Below, piece by piece: positions 38,001 through 49,644 of a stretch of 64,000 nucleotides of DNA. Within the stretch, counting starts at the first letter, position 1, and every line of letters starts with the position of its first letter. The stretch spans positions 40,062,305 through 40,126,304 of the forward strand of contig CM041115.1 in the NCBI GenBank assembly GCA_023079485.1, written 5' to 3'. The position numbers were made by a program, and so were the translations under genes. The notes under the pieces are model-generated. The model had not been told where the DNA came from. It saw nothing but the letters and a program-made list of their open reading frames with translations, and ran no database searches. The DNA is from Archilochus colubris (Eukaryota > Chordata > Aves > Apodiformes > Trochilidae).

Positions 38001-39847
38001 GTGGGTATGGGTGTGTATGTGTTCTTGCCTGTTTTTTGTCTTTTTTCTTTTCCACTTGAAAACCTGGAAAGAATGGCATTATGACTACACCTTGTTAAAA
38101 AAAAGCTTACATAAAAAAATCAACTGATTTCACTCATATCAACAGTCTAGGCTGCATGATTTTATCCAGTAATTGAGTACAATATACCATGCTTAAGTTT
38201 CATTTACAGGAAACTGAACTATTCTCTTTACTGTGTGGACAAATGCTCACATAAAAAGAGTGCGTATGTATACACAAGACATGGCTTGTCTGCAGTGCTC
38301 TGGAATTTCTCAAGTAAAGCTTAGGTTAATTTTAGTCTATCCTTTAGGTAAAGTGAGCTTGATATAGGTTCCAAAGAATGTTAAAAAATGCAACAAGAAA
38401 TGAGATGCCAAATTTATTGTTGGAATAATCAAACCCTTCTGAAAAGAGTTTCTGTCATTATGTTATGAATTAACAGGTCTGAGACATTATGCTTTAAAAT
38501 AAGCCATCACTTTTTTAATTAGCCTGTAAATACAGTTATATTGATGATCCTAACCAGACCACTGTAGCATACAAACAAACCATTTGTCATGGTGGATTAG
38601 AAGCTACATTCCAGCAAGCACAAACACTCAAGCTATCCTACAGCCATCTCACAATGGCATGACTCAGAGTAGAAAAATATTCATTCCAAGTTTTTCTGAA
38701 ACTTGATAAAATCTGAGGATCACCTCAGGTCTGAGCTCCGGGACAGAATATGACTCTGATATCAGTATTTATATCATTTTTTTTAGTGTTATATATTTTT
38801 TCTTAGTGTGTTTTCGTAAGTAAGCATAGCCCAGATTATATCATATTACACACAGTGTAGTTTTAGGTAATTTTAGTTTTTAACAGTCATCTGTTTTCTT
38901 CATCTGCCTTAGGTCATGCCACAGAAACTTCTGCTCATTCTTTTCTTTCATACTATTGACTTCAGTTTTTCATTTTTACAGTGTTTTTTTGTTTCCATAT
39001 GAAGGTCAAAGTCAAATTGCTTGTTCAAAATGGGCCAAGAAAAGTCTGGATTTGACTCCTGCTTGCAGAAGTAACCTGAGAGTCAGTAGGTTGTCCCCAT
39101 GCTGTTTCTCTTCCACTTGTAACAATGGTCTGTGCCTGGGTTTACAATCTGTCCCTCATGCTTAAAAGTGCTTTTGATTCCTGTACCTACATTGGTCTGC
39201 TCCTGGTAATCCTGTCCCTGTACTGGGGCTTTGCAATATGGACCTTGTGCTCTGAAAATATGGGCTGTGAACTTTACCCCTCGGGATGCACCAGTGAACC
39301 ACTATGTTGTAACAAATTTTACTTAAGACTCCCACTAGTCAATCAAACCTGTAAATCTGATGTGAATCTCATGTCAGAAGGCTGGAGAGGGATCTTGAAT
39401 TGTGGTATTAAATAACTGGTGGGATTTGGCCAATGCTCTTTCTCTTTCTTCCTGTTCTGAATGGGAAAAAAAAAAAGTGAATACTCCAGTATTTTACTTT
39501 GTTGCAGCTGCAATTAGTCAACAGGATAAATACATGTTAATTTGAATACTTAATATTTCAGAACTAAATAGGGTTTTAAACAGCAATCAACTGAACATTT
39601 CAGATGGTAAAAAGTATCTAACTTATAATTAGACACTGTGCATTACTATTAAATCAATAATTCACTTGATTTTAATTTCACTGGCCGCCTTGAAATAGGC
39701 TCAAGTTTACTTCACTGTTACTTTACGGGGGAAATTAATCATGGCTGTACTTTGGCAAAAGACTCTTTTTCTCTTTCTACGAGAAATCAGTTTATGTCAA
39801 AAGATCTTAGTTCACCTCATTGTCTGTATGAATCTTTAAAACACAAA

Positions 39848-39876
39848 TGTGTGTGTGTGTCTGTGTGTCTGTGTGT
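39848..39876. repeat. (TG)n microsatellite
   Basis: An imperfect TG dinucleotide run with two C interruptions (tctgtg). Confidence 0.9.
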
Positions 39877-40185
39877 ACTGAGGGAAATAAACTAGCTGAA
39901 GTGAGAAGAAAAAAGTTATCAAACCTTACTATCAGGATCTCAGTTTTTAGTCCCAACAGGCTTAACTAGAACAAGAAAAGAAGATCTGGGTCCTGCTGCC
40001 AGGGAAGCGTTCTGTCTGTAAAATACTCCAAGGCATCTCGGAATGCCCTTATCATAGAGCTTAAAAGCTTTTGTACGCTGGGACTCTGCAGTCAGGAGCA
40101 GTCTTGCAAGCAAGGAGTCTTGTTTGTGGACTTCTAGTACAGAGAAAACTACAGTCAAGCTGACCAGAAAGACTGGAGTTTCATC

Positions 40186-40230
40186 TCTCCTCCTTCTCCC
40201 CCCTCCCCCTCACCTCCCCCCCCCCCCCCG
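40186..40230. repeat. C-rich run, G4-capable on the minus strand
   Basis: Blocks of C separated by single T or CAC end in a run of 14 C. The complementary strand has several G-tracts of four or more, which permits a G-quadruplex (inference). Confidence 0.85.
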
Positions 40231-43200
40231 CCTCTGTCTTTCTGTCGCCCACTCACTGGATTTCTTTCTCTGCCAGCCTTTTAAACCAGAAATTACTGGG
40301 TCAGTGACATTCATTATTCCCTTTATTCTACTATGATCTTGCGTTCAGCCTCCTGGGGAAACACCACTACCTGTAAGTAACTTCCTAAAGTTTGTTGTGT
40401 GTTCACTGAATGCTGTTGTGCTCGTGGCTGCAGCAGCTCGCAGTGCTCAGCCTGCTGCTGAATGCTGCAGCAGAGCAGCAGGACAGTGATTCTCATACCT
40501 AGGGATGGGTGAAAATTCACTTCTAGCTTTGGGGAAAAGCAGACACTGGTTCTTGCCAGTGGTTTACTAGAAGTTAACTTGGTAGTTAAGGGTTTCAAGC
40601 AACTTAGTTCCTCCTACTGTTGAAGTTGATAGAGATTACTCAGCTATGCCAGCTTTCTTCCATTGGCTCTGGTAAAATTTTGTGGTTTTCTTTTTTAAAA
40701 TCTGGGAAGCACTAAAAAAAAAAATTCTTTTCTTAAACTGACTTTTTATTAAAACACACTGGGATGGACAAATGTGATAAAAAACACTGGTAAAAAACCC
40801 AAGGAAAACTTTCAATATTAGTAACTCTTTTTCAGGATGCATTGAATTTAACCGTGACAACTTGTTTTGAAAATGCATGTTTTTAGAATGGACTTTTATT
40901 TTGCAGTAGGGATCTGTAAGAGTTTTTTATATTTCCATGTACAGCTGGTTTCACTCATCTGAATTAGACAGATGAGCCTTGGTTATATGTATGTGTAAAA
41001 GTTTATGTTTATTTCTGGACAGACATAGACATGCTTGCACAGTCTTTACATTTCCTGCTGGTTTCTGTGCATTTATCTAGAACTACCTTCAAAACAACCC
41101 TTTTCAGAGATTGGCTGCTGTCACTGTGTTGTGCTAGTATACTTCAGCACATTATACAGACAATTATACATGGTTCTTGAAATGGCGATTAGCTAATTAT
41201 GTTTTTCATAGTTAAAGAACTAAAGTTCATCATCTGACTATCTCAAGACTGTACATTACTTTACACAAACTGCATCTCTGCTGTTGAGATAGGTCCAAAG
41301 TGTCTGGGGGAGGCACTGGCACTGTAAATCACCAGTTGCTTTTGCAGTAAAAGAGAGCATACATCTGTACAAGTCGTCCCATCTCTCTTCTCTTATCTCA
41401 AATGTCACTGCTGTGGGCCTGCCAGCATTTTGTTCATGATCCTTCCCTTTTTGCATGCAAGAAGACTGCAGTGAAGACTGGTTTGATCTAGAGAATGCAT
41501 GGTTTGAATGTGGTCACATGTGGATTTTGAACATTTTTTCTAGCATGGATCCCTGGTCTGAGAAGAATTAGGCAAGTATAAGGACAAATGATTAAACAGG
41601 TCCCTGGACAATTACTTGATTTTTTTATATTAAAGTACCTTTGTGCCTGTTCATCCATTACATTCATTTTCTGTAGTCCTTGAAAGAGTCTTAATAATAC
41701 CAGTCTGTGGTAATGTTAATTACAGTACAAGTGATCTTGACAATACATGCCTGTGATAATACTAATTACAGTAGAAAAGGAACTAATTTATTCATGGGGA
41801 AAATAAATGATCACTGGCTATTTCAACCTTACAGTGAAATTAGATGACAACATCATGTGTATTAAAAACACCACAGTAAAATGACATGTTAGTCAAATAG
41901 GGATAGAAGTGCAATGCACTTGACTGTACCTGCTGAGCATACAGGGGGGACTGAACACATCACTCATTGTCAGCATTTTAACATTTTTTTCTCTCATATT
42001 TTTGAGCATCTGTGGCAGATAGTTGTGGACCCAGATTAATTTCTCTTACGATAATGGATGCATGGGCTACAATTGCTGTAGTTAAGGTGCAACTTCTTTC
42101 CTTCATAGTTTGCAACATCAGATACTCAGGATGAGCCAGCAACCTTTTGTGCAGTTGGCTAAAATAACCCCACAACTGAACAAGACTACTACATTTGGGA
42201 AGTTGTTAAACACTTTCTAATGAAATGTGTCATTCCTTTCTCTAGTTGCTATAATTTGTGAAGCCTGCAAAAATATTTCAAAGAACTTTAATAGCTGGCT
42301 CTGAAGATAAGGGGTAGCTGGATTATTTGATTGTTACTAAAATTATCATGCGATTACATGAGCAGAAAGGTTGCATCTTCCTGAATGCATAAGGATATAC
42401 CTTCCTCGATGAAGAGTTAATAAATGAGGAACCACAGTTTTGGGATTTTTGTAGTGAATCTAGATTAATTTTATTGAGAACTGCAAATATTTAACTTAGT
42501 GCATACTTCTAATTTATCAAATATAATCTGAAGGCAGTCTATACCACATCTGAGTAGCTTACAGAGTTCACACTTTTGCTTTGTATGTTGACACATCTTT
42601 TGCTCCCAGAATATGGCAGCAATCCTGGTGAAAAACTCAAAATGAGCTTCTACGTTTCACATATCTAAGGCACAACCAGTGTGTTTGTGGCACCATGCTA
42701 CCTACCACCTGTTAAAATTTAAGCATTAAAAAAAATCTTCTGTGTAGCATGTGAAGCAGATTGTAAGCCTTTTCCTGTTGGCACTGAGATACAGCACACC
42801 CTTCAGTGAGCTTGTTTTTGTGATGAACAGTCTACAGTGTCTTCCTTCTCAAAAATTCAAAACCTTTGCCATTACCCTCGAGACTCAGCAGTGTAAAGCT
42901 TGGTGTTCTCCCTGACATTCAGTTTATCAGCCAAGAAATAACTGCATAAATTAATCTAAAAGACACCTAAACTACATGCTATGCTCTAAGTAGGTTTCTA
43001 CCATTAAGAAGGCAGATCAAAGAAAGTAGAAATCTACCATTTTCTTGCTCTGTACTTCCATTTAGAGCAGAGTTGGATGTTATCATCTTAGTACAACTTA
43101 GTGAGTACATGAGAAGATGCATAACTCTAGGTGCAGAGAATTGCAGAGAGGTGCAATATGTCAGTAGTACTGTGTTTCACCACCACCTCCTGACAGTGAT

Positions 43201-45339
43201 TTCACAGAGGCATCTGACTGTGCACCTCCTGGTGTGATGGAATGATGCTGGTTTTGGACATCTGACCACAGGTTCCTTGTCTCTGCCTCCTCATTTTGTT
43301 CATCCTTGCACAGGAGGCCTTTCCTGTTCCATTTTCAATGGATTTTGACATCCTCACACTTGTGGGTCAGTGATGCATTCACTCTCTTGGATAGCTGCTC
43401 CTTTAAAAGTCAGTCTCATCTAGCACCAAGTGCATGAAGTCTGCCCATAGCTTGCAAAGGTCATGGAAAAGCTTGGGTCTCCAGAGCTGGAAAACTTGTG
43501 TTGTCATGTTGGGTACTGAATGCAGTGATGGTCACTGGCAAATTATAGATTGATTTTCAATAATTTCTTTTCTATCCATTACTAGTTATGTGCTAAAATG
43601 AAATGTCTTTTCAAAGTCTGTGGTCTTGGGTAATTTCCTTTATCCATTAAACTCCCTTCCTCCATCCAGAATTTCCATTGTTAGGGGTAGTTTTCATTTT
43701 TATTTTTGAGGCATTGTCTAGGAGGATTAAGGTAAAGTGCATATAGGGTACCCACATGTTCTGATAGACTGTTTTTCTCTTTAGTAGGTCTTATTCCTTC
43801 TCTGCAATGTGTATGATGATACATAAAATAAAAAGCATGGCCTTTCCCTTGACTGTTTTCATTGGTTTTCCCCTAGTTAATTCCTCCAACTATCTACAAT
43901 ATCCCTTGTACAGGAAAAAAAGAAAAGACATTAAACATGCTCTGTGTATTTTCAATTGTTTCATGCTACTGAGAAAGTACCAGTATGACATTAAACTACA
44001 AAACAACTGCAAAAAATATAGTGGTTTGTGTTAACACACTGAGAAGTAGCCTATGCCCTATTTCTGCCACAAAAACCCCCAAAACAACAAAACAAACCAA
44101 ATTGGCTGCATTTGAGTAGCTGAAAGAAAATTTTAAGTGGAAATACAAAAACCTTCTAAAAAGCTATTTACAGTTGGAATTGGCAAAAAGGTTGGTTTGC
44201 CTAGGCTGGCTTGATTTCCATTGCGAAGAGCTATCTGCTATAGCTGTATCCTCACAAAGAGAAAATGGGAAATCAGTGAGTGATGAGACCCAGGACTATG
44301 GGGGTCACTTTCACAATAGTAACCTGTGGATAGTATCAGTGGCAGAACCTCACTGGAAGGAGGAATGACTTATAGACTTCCTTAGACATCTGTTGAAGAG
44401 ATTATAGTTTCTCTTTTAAAGCAATTTCTGCATGGCACTCTGTCTCAGTTCACTGTGTCTGGTGGAGAAAGGGTAGTCAGAGGGTGGCAGAGGGTGGCAT
44501 TACACTCCTATTGGTGTAATGATGATGAAAACACAGTAAGGTTAACTAAGAAAAAAAAAAATCACTGCACCTTTATTTTATCAACTTTGTTAAGTGAGAC
44601 ACTTTTCTAGGCTTAAAAGATGTCAAAGACTTTTTCATTGGTCTTTTGAGGAGAAAATATTTACCTGTACAGAAAACACATTTTAGCTGTTAGTCTCTTG
44701 TCTTTGTTAAAACAAAAGCCAAGACTTTATTTTGTTTGTTTTTTGCAACTGTCTTCAGTGCAATAAGCATTTGCTTAAAGTGTGGTCTCTATTTCAAAAT
44801 CTAAAGTACCTCTAATATTCTGCAGCAGATCTATATAACACTTAAAAGGGAACAATGCATTTTCTTAAAGATGGTCTTTAAGGAGCAGCCACAATCAATG
44901 CCTCCTTTTTGTCAGTCTCAGTCTGGGACTCTGATCTGCTCTTCCTTTTTAAAAGTCTGCTCTTTAATGGGTGAAGGTGAAGCTGTTAAGTAGCCTTCCT
45001 GTTGATTGTAGGCCTTCCTCTCTTTCACCTTATTTTTTTTGCCAGTCACTGTCTGAGGTTCTCTACCTACTCCACTACAACTCAGCTCTGTTTAATGGGA
45101 AAGTGGAGCACTACTCTGAAAGAATTCCCTCTGGCCTTGCAGCTACTTCTGGTTGATGCAGAAGGGGGCCTCAAAAGGAGCTTAAATTGAAAGGGTTCAT
45201 CAAGGGCGACAGAGGAACCCCGTTTGGTTTTCATTAAGCTGCAATACTTGGCTTTACAATGCACTAATGATTATGATTTTTTATTCATATTTTTCTCCTC
45301 TATTAATTGTCTGACTTAGTGTAATGTCAAATATGCATT

Positions 45340-45918
45340 TGTTGTCCCGAAAGAAAGCTGGGTTCGTTACCTGGTGTGCAATAAGCCAATCGTCACAGAG
45401 CTGAGAATCTTGGTTTAATAATAATTTCTGCACAGTGAGGGGAGCAGGATGGTATTCCACAAAGCAAGTTCAATGTCCCAAACCGCAAGTGCTACTCTTA
45501 GGCACAAAATAGTGAGAAAGAACTTCAACATAATTTTATCACTGGCACCTATGATTGGTTAATTAATTTCTCACTTCTGTTTGAAGTGGTAGTGCTCAAA
45601 AATTTCACTAAACATGCTCAATGAGTAAGGGGTTCTTTGTGAATAGGGGTGCCTCTAGCCTAAAGGTGGGTATTTTAGTATGCTAGCAGCTCTTTAATAT
45701 ATTAATGGTAAGTTAACACAACAGCCAGGCTATTGACTACTTTGGACATGTTTTTCTCTAACTGGCATCTGCTTTTGTCTAATTTTCACTGTTTCACTGT
45801 TATGTGAGCCCTCTTTTTACTCTGCATGTCTCTTTTGTTCTCTTTTGTGTGACTTCTCCCCAAAATGTGATTTTTTTTCACCTAAAATTTTTCTTATTTC
45901 ACTTACTGACTGACATCA
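45340..45918. mobile_element. solo LTR, family A (short copy)
   Basis: It starts TGTTGTCCCGAAAG and ends GACATCA at 45918. It aligns along its whole length with 47103-47792 (ttacctggtgtgcaa, atgattggttaattaa, aacatgctcaatgagtaagg, ggtgcctctagccta, tggcatctgcttttgtctaa, catgtctctttt) but lacks about 110 bases present there at about 47490-47605. It has no coding content. Its orientation is not settled. Confidence 0.8.
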
Positions 45919-47044
45919 TGTTCAGTCCTACATTGGCCTGTCAGCCTATAGAAATAGTCAGATTCCACTGTGTAGTGTGTAACAGTGGCAGAGTAAACCC
46001 TGAGAGTAAACACTGAACTCAGAAATAATATACGTAAATTGAAACTATATTGGTAATGAATCTGAAAATCACTGTTAAAATAGCTGTCCTGCAAATGGGG
46101 TAGAATGAAGAAAAAGTGGGTTTTGTTTTGTTTAGTTTTACTTTGTAATATTCCACTTTAATTCAACAAAAAATAAAGGACAACAGGATATGTTAATAAC
46201 CTGTATATATCTGGTGTGTTTCAGATTCTTTAGCTGTTTTCCCAGATTAAGAAAGGTTGATTTGTTGACCACTCTTTGAAACACTTGTTTCCTTACTTTG
46301 CTAAAATTGTACAGGATTTGTCCGAAAGTGCACAGGGCTTCCTTTTGCAGACTATAGATGAGAAATGCACAAAAGAAGGGAACTATTATCTACCACTACT
46401 TAACTCAGCGAATACCTTGCTGAACACTTAGTTTCTGTGTGACCTGTAATCCTTGTTTGTAGTGCATGAAATAAAACCATAAAATAGTAAATAGTTCAGG
46501 GGCTGTATATGTTAATTACACTGTCTGAATTCACCAACCCCTAATTTAGTAGCTCAGTAGATCCTCATGTTGCCCTGGGCTAAATTTTAATTGCTGTGAC
46601 AGTGTTCATCTTGCTTCCTAGAAAACATGGAAAGCTGCTATTTGTTTTCTTTAATCTTATACTCTAAAAAAATTTCCAATTTTCTTTCTGTTTCTCGTAA
46701 ACTTTTTCTGGTGTTCATGAAAACACATCAGTCCAAGTTCCAGCCAACAGCAATCATCCTCCATAATCACATTCAGACTTTGCAAAAGAGGAGGGCAATT
46801 TTGGATGCTATTGTTCAGTGAAATCTCCCAGGCAACCAGAGATTTTGTCACACATAGAGAAACTCTTAAGGTCTCATCCAAAACCAATTGAAGGCTTTGG
46901 ATGTCATTGAGAGTTGGCTCAAGGACACTAATGATTACAGATTTTTAAGTCAGGTTTTAATGGCTACAGCTGAAAGTTATTGATGCTCTTTCTGATAAAA
47001 CTCATTATTTTCAGTTGTTCTGTGCTGGTAGTTAAGTATCCAAA
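45919..47044. other. non-coding DNA
   Basis: No exon or repeat was recognised between the two family-A LTRs. The stretch shows no retroviral internal sequence, so the two LTRs are not the ends of one provirus. Confidence 0.6.
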
Positions 47045-47102
47045 TCATAGAATCATAGAATTGCTTTGGTTGGAAAAGACCTTTAAGATGACCTTGTCCA
47101 AC
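47045..47102 (-). mobile_element. CR1 3' end, reverse, cut by an LTR
   Basis: It begins aaatcatagaatcatagaat and continues ttggttggaaaagacctttaag to gaccttgtccaac, the reverse complement of the CR1 3' end. It stops exactly where the LTR begins at 47103 and continues at 47793. Confidence 0.9.
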
Positions 47103-47792
47103 TGATGTCCCAAAAGCAAGGTCTGTTGCCTGGTGTGCAAAGCCAACCCACACACAGAGCAGAGGTATTTGCTCCGTACCTGTGCAGAGAAGGGAGCCAG
47201 GCGGCCTTCCACAAAGCCAAGTCATTTCTCCTGAAAAGCAAATGCTACTTTCATACCCAAAAATGAGAGAAAAAGCTTTCACATTATTCTGTCTTTTGTA
47301 CCCATGACTGGTTAACTAATTCCTCACTTCCATTTAAAATGGCAATGCTCAAGTATTTCACTACACATGCTCAAGGAGTAAGGGGCTCTTTACAAGCAGG
47401 GGTGTCTGTAGCCCATGGGTATTTTACTATGGTAATACCTCATTAATGTGTTAATTGTATGTTAATACAGTGAATCCGATTGCTCAGTGTTTATCTACCC
47501 AGTGCTTAAGGCTGTAACCAAGATAAATTGTGAGAAACTGGGGAGTGCTCCTTCCCATCCCTTTCATCTGTCTTGTTGGTGACTTGCAGGCTTGACTCAA
47601 GGAAGGGCTATGGAATATTTGGAATGTGGTTTTCTCTAGCTGGAATCTGTTTTGTCTAATTTTCATTGTTTCACTATGATGTCAGCATTTTTCAAGTTAT
47701 TCTGCATGTCTATTTTATTATCCTTTTATGTGATTTTCCCAAAAATAGTATTTCCCTAACATTATACTTATTTCAATTAATCACTGATATCA
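47103..47792. mobile_element. solo LTR, family A (long copy), inserted in CR1
   Basis: It starts TGATGTCCCAAAAG and ends TGATATCA, 690 bases. The terminal TGATGTC has an exact inverted partner, GACATCA, at the end of the 45340 copy. It lies between the two parts of one CR1 element. No protein-coding remnant is present. Confidence 0.85.
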
Positions 47793-48030
47793 CATCTATT
47801 TAGTTAATGCAGTCAGTTCCACCACTAAATCATGTCTCTGAGCATGGCATCTATAAAATACAAAATAAAAATTAAAGTTAAAAAATAGAGGTCTTTTAAA
47901 TACCTCCAGGAGTCGTGGCCCCACCACTTCACTGGGTGGTATGCTCCAGTGCCTGACAGTCCTTTCTGTGAATAAATTTTTCCTAATATCCAAGCAAAAT
48001 TTACATCACATTAGCCTTCCTCAGATCCTT
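47793..48030 (-). mobile_element. CR1, reverse, continuation after the LTR
   Basis: ccaccactaaatcatgtctc is followed by tgagcatggcatctat, aaatacctccaggagtcgtg, ccccaccacttcactgggtg, ttccagtg-like text, gtcctttctgtgaata and aatttttcctaatatccaa. This is the reverse complement of the CR1 3' region, in the order expected after the piece at 47045-47102. It fades near 48030. Confidence 0.88.
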
Positions 48031-48690
48031 AAAACTTATAAGTAAGGAAAAAGTGCTGAAATCTTTGAGGCAATGTATTAATATTTGCATTTTTTGAAGT
48101 AGGTGTCACTCATGTAGACACTGTAATGACAAAAAAGTTAACAAATTAATAGAAATTTGAAATAACAGACATGGATCTAGAGACATACAGCTGAGAATTT
48201 CTACAAATACCTCTGGATGGGCGCTGGATGTATATTTTCTGATACTGGAAGGACATCTAGTTTTCAGTAACTCATGGATCTTTTTTTTTTTTTTTTTTTT
48301 TTTCCTGAGAATCTTAGAAGACAGTTGTATTTGCTAAGAAAGTTCATGTTTGCAATTAGCCATTGCATCATTTCTCACATGTGGACTTGGGGCCCTGAGG
48401 GAAAACTAGTTCTTTTGGGATTTGGAGGAAATTTTTAGCAAAACACATTTGAAGTTCTCAGTATCCAACCCCTAAGTTGCCCCTAGTCTGATCTTGTCCC
48501 TCTTTTAACCCTTCAGAGTCACATCCACAGCCTCTCCCTTTCTCTTCTCCCAGGGCTGCTCAGCAGAGCCATCACAAAACTGAGGGTGTAAAAGACCTGG
48601 GTAAGTAACTGCTCCGGTCCCTTGCTGTCAGCACAGTGAGCTTTTATGGAAAACCCACCTTCAAAGTTACACCAGGCTACTCAGGTCCTA
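48031..48690. other. non-coding DNA with a T23 run
   Basis: A T-run occupies 48281-48303. The rest is unremarkable. Confidence 0.6.
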
Positions 48691-48965
48691 ATTAGTTGGG
48701 TTTTAAATATCTCTGAGGCTGAAGACTCCACAGTCTTTCTGGGAAACCCGTTCCATTGGCCGTGCTCATTGTGCCTTTTTTAAAAAATGTTTTTCTAGTA
48801 TCTAACATGACTTTCCCTTCCTGTGAATTTTGTGGGTTGCATCTCATCCACTTCCAGGCTTCCTGCACTCTGCTGTTAGATGTTTAAAAGCAGCATTAAC
48901 CCCTCTCTTCTCCAGGCTGCACAAACATGTCTGTCTTGGCCTCTCTTCATAAATCATGCTCCATC
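48691..48965 (-). mobile_element. old CR1 fragment, reverse
   Basis: gttttaaatatctctgaggc, gactccacagtctttctggg, aacccgttcca, ccctctcttctccaggctgc and cctctcttcataaatcatgctcca are the reverse complement of the CR1 region upstream of the 3' tail (GGAGCAT...AGGAGAGGCC...CAGCCTGGAGAAGAG). It is well diverged and belongs to an older subfamily than the copy at 47.0-48.0 kb. Confidence 0.8.
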
Positions 48966-49582
48966 TCCACTGAGGGGTAACAACTAATACATACTGACAC
49001 ACTTATTTTGCTTTTGGGACTGAATCTGGAAGCTTTGTGAGCGCCTGTGGGCACGCAATGTACCTGGGGCTAGGTCAGGTGCTTTGCCATATAGACAAAC
49101 CCTCAGAAAGCCAGTGAGGAAACAGCTTAGTTTTAAAATACTGATTCTTCTAATTTGTTCATGAACACTGTTTTTTGATCAAGCTTCTGGCTGAAACATG
49201 GTGGTGCATTTGGAATTATATAGTGCCACCATCATTTGTTCGTTCTGGATACACAGGTGAAACAGGAAGGATGAACATGGCTCAGCTGCAATATTGAGGG
49301 CAGAGAAGTAGGGAAACTGAGGAGTTAAGAAGCAGTCACTAAATGTGGCAGAATTATCAGCAGCCATTGTAGAGCTGCCACGAAGCAAGTTCTTCTCAGT
49401 TGTTGCCATGATGTGGTGAAAGGATATCTTTCCATTTCTTTGAAAGTGTGTACACTTGGTAATATTTAAAGGTGAAGTCAATCTGTTGCTTGAAATAAAC
49501 TCAAATTGTTTGATTGCCAAAGAAATGGCAGGTTTTTAGGTTGTTATTTCCCCCCTCAACAGTTGCTCTGTGCCTCATATCA
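48966..49582. other. non-coding DNA just upstream of the first coding exon
   Basis: Single-copy-looking sequence. A 113-codon open frame on the minus strand (49179-49520) has no recognisable motif. Confidence 0.55.
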
Positions 49583-49607
49583 ATTTTCTTTTTTTTTTTT
49601 CCTTTCT

Positions 49608-49640
<33 letters not shown>
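49583..49640 (+). promoter_or_regulatory. FREM1: very long polypyrimidine tract of the FREM1 acceptor
   Basis: Nearly 58 unbroken pyrimidines (T with scattered C) lead into ggcag|gattat. This is the 3' splice signal of the first coding exon and also a length-variable simple repeat. Confidence 0.75.
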
Positions 49641-49641
<1 letters not shown>

Positions 49642-49644
49642 CAG

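Larger units (their letters stand above)
35076..45339. other. 10 kb of non-coding DNA, may include an upstream FREM1 exon
   Basis: No coding exon was recognised. Direct repeats lie at 35126-35165 and 41696-41776, a T-run at 36146-36160, a (TG)n run at 39848-39876 and a C-rich run at 40186-40230. A promoter-and-donor-like arrangement at about 40186-40372 could be a FREM1 non-coding first exon. The stretch at about 39480-39740 is AT-rich with TAATT cores and looks like a possible conserved non-coding element. Confidence 0.5.

Noticed and set aside
45340..47792. The two LTRs as the ends of one provirus
   Set aside because: The DNA between them shows no primer-binding site or retroviral coding remnant, and the second LTR sits inside a CR1.
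49179..49520. 113-codon frame antisense to the FREM1 upstream region
   Set aside because: No recognisable product, and close to the FREM1 5' end without any sign of a divergent gene.
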